A stretch of DNA of 64,000 nt. Source: Bacillota bacterium. GTDB taxonomy: Bacteria; Bacillota; Clostridia; Christensenellales; SZUA-584. This document shows, in pieces, positions 51,994 to 60,700 of the stretch. Both the position numbers and the translations under genes were made by a program. Below the pieces are notes generated by a model, which saw nothing but the letters and a program-made list of their open reading frames with translations, was not told the DNA's origin and did no database searches. The DNA lies in contig JAEYPO010000040.1 in the NCBI GenBank assembly GCA_023410595.1, positions 1-64,000 on the forward strand, given 5' to 3'. The first letter of the stretch is position 1, and the number at the start of each line of letters is the position of its first letter.

Positions 51994-53420
51994 TAGCGCC
52001 TTACCCTTCGTCTCCAAACTATAATGCCAGAGATGATAACTGCTGCCGGCAGAATAACCGCAACCAGTGCTATTAACAACATACTTTGCGTCTGGCTAGA
52101 CACTTCCAGCGGCGGATTAGTCAGCGACTTAGGATTGATAGCCACCGAAGCGCCTTTTCCGCTCGACCACGATACGGCTCCCATAAACGCAGTCAGATTG
52201 CCTGCGAATTTAGCGTTGTCCAGCGACGATATAAAATCTGTGCTTCCATAGAGCACGACGCGCGCGCCGGTACGGGTATTCTCCGCGGCGGCGGCCAGCA
52301 CAAACGGGCCGTCCGTATCCCCTTCCTCGCGATCAAGCGTTTCAGTCAGCGGATTAATTTTACCGTAACTTAGGCTTGTCGTCGTAAGAAGCGGATATGA
52401 CTTCACATCTGCGATCTCGCTGATACCGACACTTCGGCAGCGTGACATCACAACGCTTGAACCGGCTTCCTTTACCATGGATATAGCGGAAGAATCAAGT
52501 ATATCCGGGCGCAGTATAACCGGGTTGTTGTAGTAATGCGATGAGTCTCCCTCGACAATCATGTCCATGCCTAAAGTGAACCCAAACTCGCTCAGCGCTT
52601 TCTCAAAATTTGGGAGCTGGGGAGTCATCGGGTTAATCATAAACACAGCTCTCCCGCCATTGTCCAGAAATTCCTTAAGTACGCCATACTCTTCGTCGCT
52701 GAGGTCGGAAGTTGGCGCTACAAATATCAGGCAATCTCCTTCGCCTAGATGCTTCTCATTGTATACGAGATGATATGAATTAACGTCATATTCATCATTA
52801 GCCAGCGTTCCCTTCAGATAATAAAGGGTATCCATATCTATTTCTTTATGGCCTTCCATAAAATATGCAACATACTGTTTGCCGCCCATCAGCGACACGA
52901 TAGCAGCCGTTACACGCTGCTCGGCCACCAGGCCGGTAGCATAGAGTTTGTCCTTGTCAAGGTTCCATTCGTAAAGGTTCTCCGCCTTTATCACCCGAAA
53001 AATCGTTTCGTCCTGCGCAAGCGTTACAATTATATCGTTGTTCTCAATCTCTTCATCTTCGCTTTCAAACTGATTCAGGAACAGCGGAGTACTGATGGGA
53101 TCGATGTTTTTAACGTCAATAAAGCCGGAAGCCATTTTATAATGCCTGAGCAATTCGCCTATAGTCCTGTCTTCCTCGCCCTGCGGATAAACAGTATATA
53201 TGTTGATATCCTTATCGAGCGCGGCCAGCGACGACTTTGTCGCGTCTCCGATAGAGTAAACCTGATTGGAAGTCAGATCCCAGTGCAGACCCAGCGTATC
53301 CTCCAGCTGTTCCGTAACCAACGTCACCACAACTCCGAGACTGACGACAAGCAGTATAATCAATATCCAGATGCTGTTCTTTTTCAGCATTGCCGCGTTT
53401 GCGGACTTAACCATCCTCAT
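51993..53420 (-). CDS. GldG-like ABC auxiliary membrane protein
   Basis: 475 residues: N-terminal membrane segment (NSIWILIILLVVSLGVVVTLV), the block LHWDLTSNQVYSIGDATKSSLAAL typical of the GldG/ABC_transp_aux family, a GATase-like Rossmann domain (DCLIFVAPTSDLSDEEYGVLKEFLDNGGRAVFMI) and a C-terminal membrane segment. In Bacteroidetes GldG works with GldA and GldF in gliding; in Firmicutes the same trio serves unknown export or envelope tasks. I chose ATG 53420 with AGGAGG upstream. Confidence 0.85.
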   Translation of the reverse strand: MRMVKSANAAMLKKNSIWILIILLVVSLGVVVTLVTEQLEDTLGLHWDLTSNQVYSIGDATKSSLAALDKDINIYTVYPQGEEDRTIGELLRHYKMASGFIDVKNIDPISTPLFLNQFESEDEEIENNDIIVTLAQDETIFRVIKAENLYEWNLDKDKLYATGLVAEQRVTAAIVSLMGGKQYVAYFMEGHKEIDMDTLYYLKGTLANDEYDVNSYHLVYNEKHLGEGDCLIFVAPTSDLSDEEYGVLKEFLDNGGRAVFMINPMTPQLPNFEKALSEFGFTLGMDMIVEGDSSHYYNNPVILRPDILDSSAISMVKEAGSSVVMSRCRSVGISEIADVKSYPLLTTTSLSYGKINPLTETLDREEGDTDGPFVLAAAAENTRTGARVVLYGSTDFISSLDNAKFAGNLTAFMGAVSWSSGKGASVAINPKSLTNPPLEVSSQTQSMLLIALVAVILPAAVIISGIIVWRRRVRR

Positions 53421-54127
53421 ATACTGCTCCACCTCCTGCGCTCAAGCATGAGAGTGCTCAGGCTTAAAAATACAGCGCTGAACGCGATGTAATATATCGT
53501 TGAAGACACACTGAACGTTCCGAACTGATAAGGCTCGAACCGGCGGAACAATGAAAACCATTGCAGAATCGTGTCAATAAAGGGGCTGCGCACCTGAGCT
53601 ATTAAGAAGTCGAGCGTCAGGAACAGCAGCAGTATGCCATATGTGGCGACGGCTGCCGACAACTGGTTTTCCGTAAGTGTGGATATCAATACGCCCACAG
53701 CGATAAACGCCGCGCCGATCAGGAAAAATCCGATATATCCGTTCAGTATCATTAAAACAGGAGGATTGCCAAGCATGAGCAAAATAATCGGATAAACCAG
53801 TGTGAAGCAAAGCGTGATAGCGAACACGCAAACCGCCGCCAGATATTTGCCAAGTATAATGGCCGGCAGCGTCAGACTGGACGTCAGCAATAGCTGGTCT
53901 CTCTTAGTTTTCTTTTCGTCCGCTATAAGACGCATAGTAAGAAGCGGCACAATCAGCATAAATACATAGATGCAATCATTAAGCGTCGTGTTAAATTCGG
54001 CATTCAGCGCCAGTATGTTGTTGACCGTAAACAAAATGCCGGACAAAAACAGGAATGAGCCAACGAAAACATACCCAAGCATGGTATTAAAATAGTCCTT
54101 TAGTTCTCTGTGAAAAACAGCGCTCAT
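53417..54127 (-). CDS. GldF-like ABC-2 permease
   Basis: 236 residues with six membrane segments of the ABC-2 type (AVFHRELKDYFNTMLGYVFVGSFLFLSGI, ADEKKTKRDQLLLTSSLTLPAIILGKYLAA, VGVLISTLTENQLSAA). The R-E-L-K-x-Y-F-x-x-x-x-G-Y opening and the A-D-E-K-x-x-x-x-x-x-L-L-L-T-x-P/S block are typical of GldF-like permeases. Overlaps the GldA-like ATPase gene by 4 bases (ATGA). Confidence 0.88.
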   Translation of the reverse strand: MSAVFHRELKDYFNTMLGYVFVGSFLFLSGILFTVNNILALNAEFNTTLNDCIYVFMLIVPLLTMRLIADEKKTKRDQLLLTSSLTLPAIILGKYLAAVCVFAITLCFTLVYPIILLMLGNPPVLMILNGYIGFFLIGAAFIAVGVLISTLTENQLSAAVATYGILLLFLTLDFLIAQVRSPFIDTILQWFSLFRRFEPYQFGTFSVSSTIYYIAFSAVFLSLSTLMLERRRWSSI

Positions 54128-55089
54128 ACTGTTTCTTCTCCTATCAGCCCTGTTGCCCCTTCTTCCGCTGTAAGCTGAAGGAACATGCTTTCGATGTCGG
54201 TCTCCAGAGGCCTTAATTCAAGCAGCTTTATACCGCCTTTTACAACAGCGTCAAAAATGCGCCCGCGCAAGCCCGTGTCGGTACACTCGTATTCTATCTC
54301 CCAATCGCTCGTATCCTTTTCGAACACACCCGTATGCGTGTATGTCTTTATGCCTTCGATGGATTCAATCACAGGCCTGAACGTTTCGGGTCCGCATGAC
54401 ACCCTTACACTAACGCGCGCTACGTCCGCTGAATCCAACTGCGCTGTTTTACGGTCGGCGACGAGCTTCCCGTCGCGGATAACGATAACGCGGTCGCATA
54501 TCTCAGCGATCTCAGACAGTATGTGCGAACTTATCATGACTGTCCGGTTTCTGCCAAATTCCTTTATGACCGAACGTATCTCGACTATCTGCTTGGGGTC
54601 AAGGCCAACCGTTGGTTCGTCGAGTATAAGTATGTCCGGATTGCCGAGCATCGCCTGAGCCATGCCCACACGCTGACGGTAACCTTTTGACAAGTTGCGG
54701 ATCAGCCTGTTTCTTTCCGACGTTAAGCCGATATTTTCACATACTTCGTTGATCTGCTTTTTCAGCTCATTGCCTTGAACGCATTTAATCTTTCCGGCAA
54801 ATGCCAGATACTCATCTATAGTCATGGCATCATAAAGCGGCGGCTGTTCGGGCAGATAACCTATGTGCCTCTTGGCCTTGTGCGGTTCCCTGGCCATATC
54901 TATGCCCCCGATGGATACCGTTCCCTCATTCCAAGGCAGATAGCCGGTGAGTATGTTCATCAAAGTGCTTTTCCCGGCGCCGTTCCTGCCCAGCAGCCCG
55001 ACGACCTCGCCTGAATCTACTTGGAACGATATGTTATCGAGCGCAAGCTTTTTAGCATATTTTTTTGTGATGTTGGTCATCTGCAGCAA
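54124..55089 (-). CDS. GldA-like ABC transporter ATPase
   Basis: 321 residues. Walker A GRNGAGKSTLMNIL (about 35-48), signature LSKGYRQRVGMAQAMLGNPDILILDEPTVGLDPKQI, H-loop ISSHIL. An extra C-terminal domain of about 90 residues is typical of drug or gliding ABC-2 ATPases. The start could be TTG at 55089 or ATG at 55080. It is the first gene of the ABC-2/GldG/DUF4340 module and lies 40 bp after the SDR gene. Confidence 0.88.
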   Translation of the reverse strand: MLQMTNITKKYAKKLALDNISFQVDSGEVVGLLGRNGAGKSTLMNILTGYLPWNEGTVSIGGIDMAREPHKAKRHIGYLPEQPPLYDAMTIDEYLAFAGKIKCVQGNELKKQINEVCENIGLTSERNRLIRNLSKGYRQRVGMAQAMLGNPDILILDEPTVGLDPKQIVEIRSVIKEFGRNRTVMISSHILSEIAEICDRVIVIRDGKLVADRKTAQLDSADVARVSVRVSCGPETFRPVIESIEGIKTYTHTGVFEKDTSDWEIEYECTDTGLRGRIFDAVVKGGIKLLELRPLETDIESMFLQLTAEEGATGLIGEETV

Positions 55090-55129
55090 ATCAATTACAC
55101 CGCCTTATCACCACGTGCGTCTTGTTTTT

Positions 55130-55909
55130 CTACCAGATCGTATATCCGCCGTCGATGACGACTATAGATCCCGTCATGAAGCTGCTGGCATCGCTGGCGA
55201 GATAAACTGCAAGCGGCCCAAGTTCCGCCGGGTTTCCGGCGCGTTTCATCGGAGTCATTTCTATCCACTTTCTTGCCCACGGGCCGTTTTCAACCAGCGT
55301 TTTGTGCACAAGATCGGTATCCATATATCCGGGAGCTATAGAATTGACACGAATGTTGTAGTCCACCCATTCGGCTGCCAGCGAACGCGTCATATGGATA
55401 ACGCCCGCTTTTGAGGCGTTATAGGACACCTGCCCCTGAGGCGTGTTGACTATATATCCGGACATAGAGGACAAGTTAATGATATTGCCGCCTTTTTGCT
55501 TAATCATGACTCTGCCGACTATCTGCGACATATACCAGACGCCGTTCATGTTGATGTCGATAACCTTGGTCCAGTCCGCAAGAGGCATATTCTGAGCGTC
55601 AACGTTGATGCATATTCCTGCGTTGTTGAGCAGTACGTCTATGTGTCCCCATTCATCCATCACCGCGTCGCAGGCCTGCTGGCACGAGTCGTATTTTGCG
55701 ACGTCTACGTAAAAGGCCTTCGACTTAACGCCGTATGTGGCCTGTATAAAATCTGCCGTAGCTTTTGCTGTCTCTATGTCAATATCGAGCACCGCAATAT
55801 CCGCGCCGCAATCCGCCATGGCCTCAGACATCGCTTTGCCAAGCCCGCGTGCCGCTCCGGTCACAACCGCCGTTTTGCCTTTCAGGCTGAACAAATCCAT
55901 AACTCCCAT
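55130..55909 (-). CDS. SDR-family oxidoreductase
   Basis: 259 residues. VTGAARGLGKAMSEA (NAD binding), NNAGICIN, catalytic serine in NLSSMSGYIVN, YxxxK in SYNASKAGVIHMTRSLAAEW and the closing GSIVVIDGGYTIW. In form a polyol or gluconate-type dehydrogenase. The ATG at 55909 has AAGGAG 8 bases upstream. The frame to 55990 would overlap the binding-protein gene. It probably belongs to the sugar pathway. Confidence 0.9.
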   Translation of the reverse strand: MGVMDLFSLKGKTAVVTGAARGLGKAMSEAMADCGADIAVLDIDIETAKATADFIQATYGVKSKAFYVDVAKYDSCQQACDAVMDEWGHIDVLLNNAGICINVDAQNMPLADWTKVIDINMNGVWYMSQIVGRVMIKQKGGNIINLSSMSGYIVNTPQGQVSYNASKAGVIHMTRSLAAEWVDYNIRVNSIAPGYMDTDLVHKTLVENGPWARKWIEMTPMKRAGNPAELGPLAVYLASDASSFMTGSIVVIDGGYTIW

Positions 55910-55950
55910 TGCCTTAACTCCTTTTTTGCTGAATCTGTAATATAAACTTT

Positions 55951-56913
55951 TCAATTCGCTCTGATTGTTTGAATATCCTGGCCCTGCCAAGTGTTTCCCG
56001 ACGTATGCCGCAGGGACTCATAGCCTTCATATGGCAGTGTTATTACGTCTCCGGGCTGAAAGTTCTCCGATTCTGCCGCCATATATCCTACCTGCAGCGA
56101 CGCCAGCATGAGATTCTCCGCATTCCAATAATAAAGCGTGTCAATGGTTCCATTTTTAAGTTCGTCGGCGAGCAAATCCTTATCGCCCAGCCCTACTGCT
56201 GAAATTTTCTTGTTTTGCTTCTGCTGCCAGTCGGACACTCCGATACCGTCCTGTGTGGAAAAAAACAACACACCGTTTATCTGAAAGTCCGCGTAAGCCT
56301 TATCTACAAGCTGCTTGGCCTTATCTGCCTGCCCTTCCGACTGCTCAAGCCTAGAAGCGGCAAACATGTCCACATATTTAGTCCTTTGCTCTTCAAATGC
56401 GGCAGCCTCAATCTCCAGTGTGTCGGCAGCCTTGATTGTAGGCACCATGCTGAAATACATACCATGGCCATCCATAAGTTCGCTTAAACTGCTCATCATT
56501 TGTTTTCCCGTCTCTTCACTCGAAAACGGCTCGATGTTATAATCAGCGCAGCTTATATCATTGCTTTTGATCGAAACGACAATGGTCCCCTTGTCGTGAA
56601 CATATTCTAATAATGGTGCGATTTCTGTCTTTCCTAAAGGCTCTATGCAGATGATGTCCCATTCTTCATCAAGGTATTGCTCTAAAACCTGCTGCTGATC
56701 GTACGCGGTAGGCAGCGATGGCGCCGCCATTGTTAAGCTTACCTTATGGCTGTCGGCCCACTTTTCTGCTGCAGTCTCCATTGCCGAGTATTTCACATCC
56801 AGTGACGATGGTAAAATGACCAGGCACTTAATCGCATCCTGCTGACAGCCGCTTAAAAGAATTGTTAATCCTACAGCCATACACAGCAATCTACTCCCCC
56901 ACTTAAACATCAT
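55951..56913 (-). CDS. sugar-binding lipoprotein (periplasmic-binding-protein_4), orphan
   Basis: 320 residues. Lipoprotein signal ending LLSGC, then CLVILPSSLDVKYSAMETAAEKW, WDIICIEPLGKTEIAPLLEYVHDKGTIVVSIKSND, DLLADELKNGTIDTLYYWN: this is the RbsB/LsrB-like fold. There is no permease or ATPase next to it; it may serve the importer encoded 6 kb downstream or a sensor. RBS AGGAGCAGG. It opens the minus-strand sugar region. Confidence 0.85.
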   Translation of the reverse strand: MMFKWGSRLLCMAVGLTILLSGCQQDAIKCLVILPSSLDVKYSAMETAAEKWADSHKVSLTMAAPSLPTAYDQQQVLEQYLDEEWDIICIEPLGKTEIAPLLEYVHDKGTIVVSIKSNDISCADYNIEPFSSEETGKQMMSSLSELMDGHGMYFSMVPTIKAADTLEIEAAAFEEQRTKYVDMFAASRLEQSEGQADKAKQLVDKAYADFQINGVLFFSTQDGIGVSDWQQKQNKKISAVGLGDKDLLADELKNGTIDTLYYWNAENLMLASLQVGYMAAESENFQPGDVITLPYEGYESLRHTSGNTWQGQDIQTIRAN

Positions 56914-57245
56914 ACCTGCTCCTGCATTCTTGTCATAATCTTCCCGGCACATTGTTCATGCTGTGTAATATTGTTAATTTCATACTTATATACCCTATTT
57001 ACAGACGTAGTATAACTCATCGGATATACATATGTCAACTTGTTTATACAGGTTATCTCAGGGTTTAATCACATTAGGATATAACATTTTGTGCCTATAT
57101 TCGGTTATGTGATATTAATTTACACCGAAAAGAACGATTTTCCGCTTGATTTTCTAATAGTTACTGCCTAAAAAGCCCTCCGGCTTTGCTGAGGACCCCC
57201 GTATTTACACCCCATATAGCTTTTAGTTTTATGGATACCCCGAAA
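56914..57245. other. intergenic stretch with degenerate repeat
   Basis: AT-rich to about 57160, probably holding the promoter of the binding-protein gene. At 57173-57190 a hairpin AAAGCC-CTCC-GGCTTT, followed at 57188-57245 by a degenerate copy of the 43-bp unit found at 29551-29679 (GAGGACCCCCGTATTTACAC and TACCCCGAAAT match). No gene is seen. Confidence 0.5.
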
Positions 57246-57249
57246 TCAA

Positions 57250-57276
57250 AAAACGTCCGGACAGACCGGGCGTTTT
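57250..57276 (-). terminator. terminator after the NRPS/two-component operon
   Basis: AAAACGTCCGG/CCGGGCGTTTT (one mismatch), 30 bp past the HD-GYP gene; on the minus strand it ends in CGTTTTTTG. Confidence 0.75.
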
Positions 57277-57306
57277 AATATAGGGCTCCGAAATGCCACG
57301 AGGCTG

Positions 57307-58872
57307 CTATACATTGACTACGCTGGTATTTAACTCTGTTTTGATCTCCATAGAATACGGTACGTTTTTGATCATCGACTGTATGTCTTCGTCTGTATAG
57401 AGCACCTCCAGAAATGCTTCGACTACTTCCTTGTTGAACTGTGTGCCTGATCCTCCTGTGAGCTGCCGCTTGGTTTCTTCGAGAGAGAGGTGCCTCCTGT
57501 AATGGCGGTCGCTCATCATTGCGTCAAAGGCGTCAGCTACAGATATTATTGATGCGCTCAATGATATCTCGTCGCCCCTTAATCCGTCCGGATAGCCCGA
57601 TCCGTCATAGTGCTCATGATGGTGCTTGACAATAGGAACGATATCCTGAAACATCGAAACTGCCGAAAGTATCATCGCGCCTTTAATCGGATGCTGTTTG
57701 ACTTCCTCATATTCCAATGCGTTGAGGCTCTCACTTTTGAGAAGTATATCGTCCGCAGTGCCTATCTTGCCGATATCGTGGAATATGCCCGCAATACGCA
57801 GATGTTCCAGCTCTTTAGGCTGCAGACCGAACTTTTCGCCTATCTTCGTCGCGAAAAACGCAACCCTGTCTGAATGGCCGCGAGTATACTCATCCTTAGC
57901 GTCAACCGCCAGCCTTAGAACCTCTATCGTGTCCATATATCTTATTTTAAGCTGAGCGTAAGTGCTGTTAAGCTCTTCGTTCTTCGTGTTGACTAGAGAA
58001 TGCAGGAAAGCGTTGTTTATCGAAGACGCCGCCTGGCTTGCGTATATCTGCAGCAATTTTATGCCTTCGTCGGCGTTAAAGCTGCTGACGTAAATAGCGC
58101 CAATAGCCGCGTTCGATTCGTCGCCCAGCGGCACAATGACGCCGTCGGGAACATTGACAACTTTCATTCCCGTGCGCGCCCGCCCAATGGCCTCCATCAG
58201 CTCGTGATCAAGCAGTTCCGGAAACTCTTCGATATTGACGTTGTATTTGCCTATTCCTTTGTATATGCTCTTCTTTTCGCTTTCACCCTTGGACTGTTCT
58301 ATACTCGGTATATCATCGACAAGTATGAATGCATCCGCGCTGTTTGCCATGGGCAATAGCTGTACGAGTATCTCCTCGAGTATATTTCCTATAGGCTGAA
58401 GCTGGTATATCTTAGGCACCGAGCCGAGTATGCTCTGCAGCCCGTCGCGGAACTTCTGTATCGTGCGCATCTGCGATATGGATTTTATTCCCGATTCTAT
58501 GAGCAGCTGCAGCTGGTCAAGCCGGTCGCTCTTTTCGCAGTACGCCTGTATGTCAAGTGATTTTATCGTACTTATGGGCGGCGCGAGGTCTTTATGTCCC
58601 GTAAGCAGCAGTATATAAAGCTCAGAATTTGTTTTGCGTATCTGCTCGACCACTTCTTCCCCGTGTATCGGCGACATGAAGTAATCGAGCACGAGCAAAT
58701 CGTAATGATTCTTTGTTATCTCTTCGAGCCCGTCAAGCGGATTGGAGAACCCTCTGCACCAGTAGCCGTTTCTCGTGAGCATGGCCTGTATGCTGTCAAG
58801 TATCCCCTCTTCATCGTCTATAACCATTATTCTATATTCTTCCGATACTTCGATTTGGCGATTTTTACGCAT
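57307..58872 (-). CDS. response regulator with HD-GYP domain
   Basis: 521 residues. Receiver domain (about 12-135: IMVIDDEEG with both acidic residues, phosphorylation site VLDYFMSPIHG, lysine in YCEKSD), a GAF-like middle region and a complete HD-GYP domain (about 330-500): AGIFHDIGKIGTADDILLK, HHHEHYDGSGYPDGLRGDEI. HD-GYP proteins hydrolyse c-di-GMP. The gene overlaps the kinase gene by 8 bases, so the two form a cognate pair. A c-di-GMP role is known for the family; activity here is not proven. Confidence 0.92.
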   Translation of the reverse strand: MRKNRQIEVSEEYRIMVIDDEEGILDSIQAMLTRNGYWCRGFSNPLDGLEEITKNHYDLLVLDYFMSPIHGEEVVEQIRKTNSELYILLLTGHKDLAPPISTIKSLDIQAYCEKSDRLDQLQLLIESGIKSISQMRTIQKFRDGLQSILGSVPKIYQLQPIGNILEEILVQLLPMANSADAFILVDDIPSIEQSKGESEKKSIYKGIGKYNVNIEEFPELLDHELMEAIGRARTGMKVVNVPDGVIVPLGDESNAAIGAIYVSSFNADEGIKLLQIYASQAASSINNAFLHSLVNTKNEELNSTYAQLKIRYMDTIEVLRLAVDAKDEYTRGHSDRVAFFATKIGEKFGLQPKELEHLRIAGIFHDIGKIGTADDILLKSESLNALEYEEVKQHPIKGAMILSAVSMFQDIVPIVKHHHEHYDGSGYPDGLRGDEISLSASIISVADAFDAMMSDRHYRRHLSLEETKRQLTGGSGTQFNKEVVEAFLEVLYTDEDIQSMIKNVPYSMEIKTELNTSVVNV

Positions 58873-60697
58873 ACTGTCCGACCTCCGTTAGCTGTTCTTC
58901 ATGAATGGGAAGCTGTATATAGAATTTAGTCCCTTTCCCCGCACTCGACTCGAACCACATGTTGCCCCTGAACATGCCCTTTATTGTACTGTAGGACATG
59001 TAGAGCCCGAGTCCTGTACCATGCTTTCCTTTTGTCGTTATCATCTCTTTAAACAGCCTGTCCCTTACCTTTTCGTCAATGCCCGATGCAAAGTCGCAGA
59101 CCGCAAACAGCAGCTTGTCTTCCTCTTGGGTAATCTTCAGCACTATTTCCCCGCCTTTGCTGCCATAAGCCTGTATAGCGTTGACGATAATGTTGTCCAG
59201 TATCTGGACCATGCTGTTAATATCTCCATCTATTCTAACGTTTGAATTGACAAGAATGTTCTGTTTATAGTTACATTTATTCTTTATCAGCTCGTGCTGC
59301 ATCAGTATCTTGACCCTTTTTAGCAGCTCGTCTACGGTAAACCACGTTTTTCCCGGATTGTTGAACTTCGAGGCCTGGTCTTTAACCGTCGAAATTATAT
59401 CGGACATATATCCCATATGCAGCTTCATCTTGCCGAGCCATTGCTGCATCTCGGCAGCGATTTCTTTATGGTCGTCGGTAGTTACCTCGGAGTCGTCTAT
59501 CGATGCCGCGTATTCCTTCGCAAGCCATTGAAGCTGGTCTATGCCGCCCGCAACAGACATTATGGGAGTCTTTAAGTTGTGTGCGATGCCGCCTATCAGC
59601 TGCCCCAATGACGCAAGGCGTTCCCTTTCCAGCAGTATAGCCGTATTTTCCTGTATCTTCTCCATATCCCTGACATGCTGCGAGATATTCTTAAACAGCA
59701 ATATAACGCCTATAGACATTCCGCGCTGCATGATGGGCGTAAATTCTACCGTATAGTATTGCTTTTGCCCATCAACTTCGTTTTCAATGTCCTTTACCAG
59801 CGTTATGTTCTGACTGGCGGCTTCCATTATCAAATCGCAGAACTGCTGCGCCTCAAGGTTGAAACTGTTTGAGTCCTCGAGTATTCTATAAAAATTTTCT
59901 CCTTTCCGCAAGGCGGAAAAATAATGAAAATTATCAATGAACGGCTTGTTGTAGTCTATAATATTCAGCTCAGTGTCCACAACGATAAAACTGTCGGATA
60001 TACGGTTTATTACAGTTTTTAGAGCTATAGGCGTGACTTTAAGAAGATTGAAGCGGAACATGCCCAAGAGGTACATTGCAAGCGTAAATGTAAACGCAAC
60101 AGGCGTTGAGTACACATCGCCCCAAACCTTTAAGGTATATAATGCGTTCACTGTCGTAGGAATTATGCTCCCTGCGAGTATTAGTATCGCCTGCACGGAT
60201 AATATGCCTGAATTTTTTATCGCGAAATAACTTAAGTATATATAAGCAACTATGAGGCAGATATATGAGTAAACGGCATGTACATAAAAATATGGTCCGG
60301 GCATATTTTCCTTAACATTTCCCCAAGCATATTCTACATAAAACAATTTGTTAAAACCGCTCCATACCATGAACATTGTTATCAAGGGAATAATATACAG
60401 CAGGTATTGCTTTTTTGAAAAGGCTTTATCGGGCTGCGCATATGCTTTGCCTAAGAAGATAAGGCTTACAGGCATAAATGCCGACCCTACATAGCTCATA
60501 TTTTCCCAAAATATAAATTGCGCTTCGTTCTTGCTGAAAAGGCCCTGTGCCATAACGGCAATAGTCATTACTAATATCTCAATTATTAATATCAGAAATG
60601 TGTAATGCAAGGCACGCTTGTTTTTTCTGGTAAGAATATAAATCGACATCAATATCAGAACCAGACATGTCACGCCCATCAGAAAGAACGGTCCCAT
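58865..60697 (-). CDS. sensor histidine kinase with 7TM-type membrane part and PAS domain
   Basis: 610 residues. An N-terminal part with seven membrane segments (about 1-225, histidine-kinase N-terminal 7TM type), a PAS domain (about 235-345), the H-box GGIAHNLKTPIMSVAGGIDQL with the phosphorylated histidine, N-box ILDNIIVNAIQAYG, G1 CDFASGID and G2 GTGLGLYMSYS. It lies 3 bp after the NRPS gene and overlaps the response-regulator gene. Confidence 0.92.
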   Translation of the reverse strand: MGPFFLMGVTCLVLILMSIYILTRKNKRALHYTFLILIIEILVMTIAVMAQGLFSKNEAQFIFWENMSYVGSAFMPVSLIFLGKAYAQPDKAFSKKQYLLYIIPLITMFMVWSGFNKLFYVEYAWGNVKENMPGPYFYVHAVYSYICLIVAYIYLSYFAIKNSGILSVQAILILAGSIIPTTVNALYTLKVWGDVYSTPVAFTFTLAMYLLGMFRFNLLKVTPIALKTVINRISDSFIVVDTELNIIDYNKPFIDNFHYFSALRKGENFYRILEDSNSFNLEAQQFCDLIMEAASQNITLVKDIENEVDGQKQYYTVEFTPIMQRGMSIGVILLFKNISQHVRDMEKIQENTAILLERERLASLGQLIGGIAHNLKTPIMSVAGGIDQLQWLAKEYAASIDDSEVTTDDHKEIAAEMQQWLGKMKLHMGYMSDIISTVKDQASKFNNPGKTWFTVDELLKRVKILMQHELIKNKCNYKQNILVNSNVRIDGDINSMVQILDNIIVNAIQAYGSKGGEIVLKITQEEDKLLFAVCDFASGIDEKVRDRLFKEMITTKGKHGTGLGLYMSYSTIKGMFRGNMWFESSAGKGTKFYIQLPIHEEQLTEVGQYA

Positions 60698-60700
60698 ATA

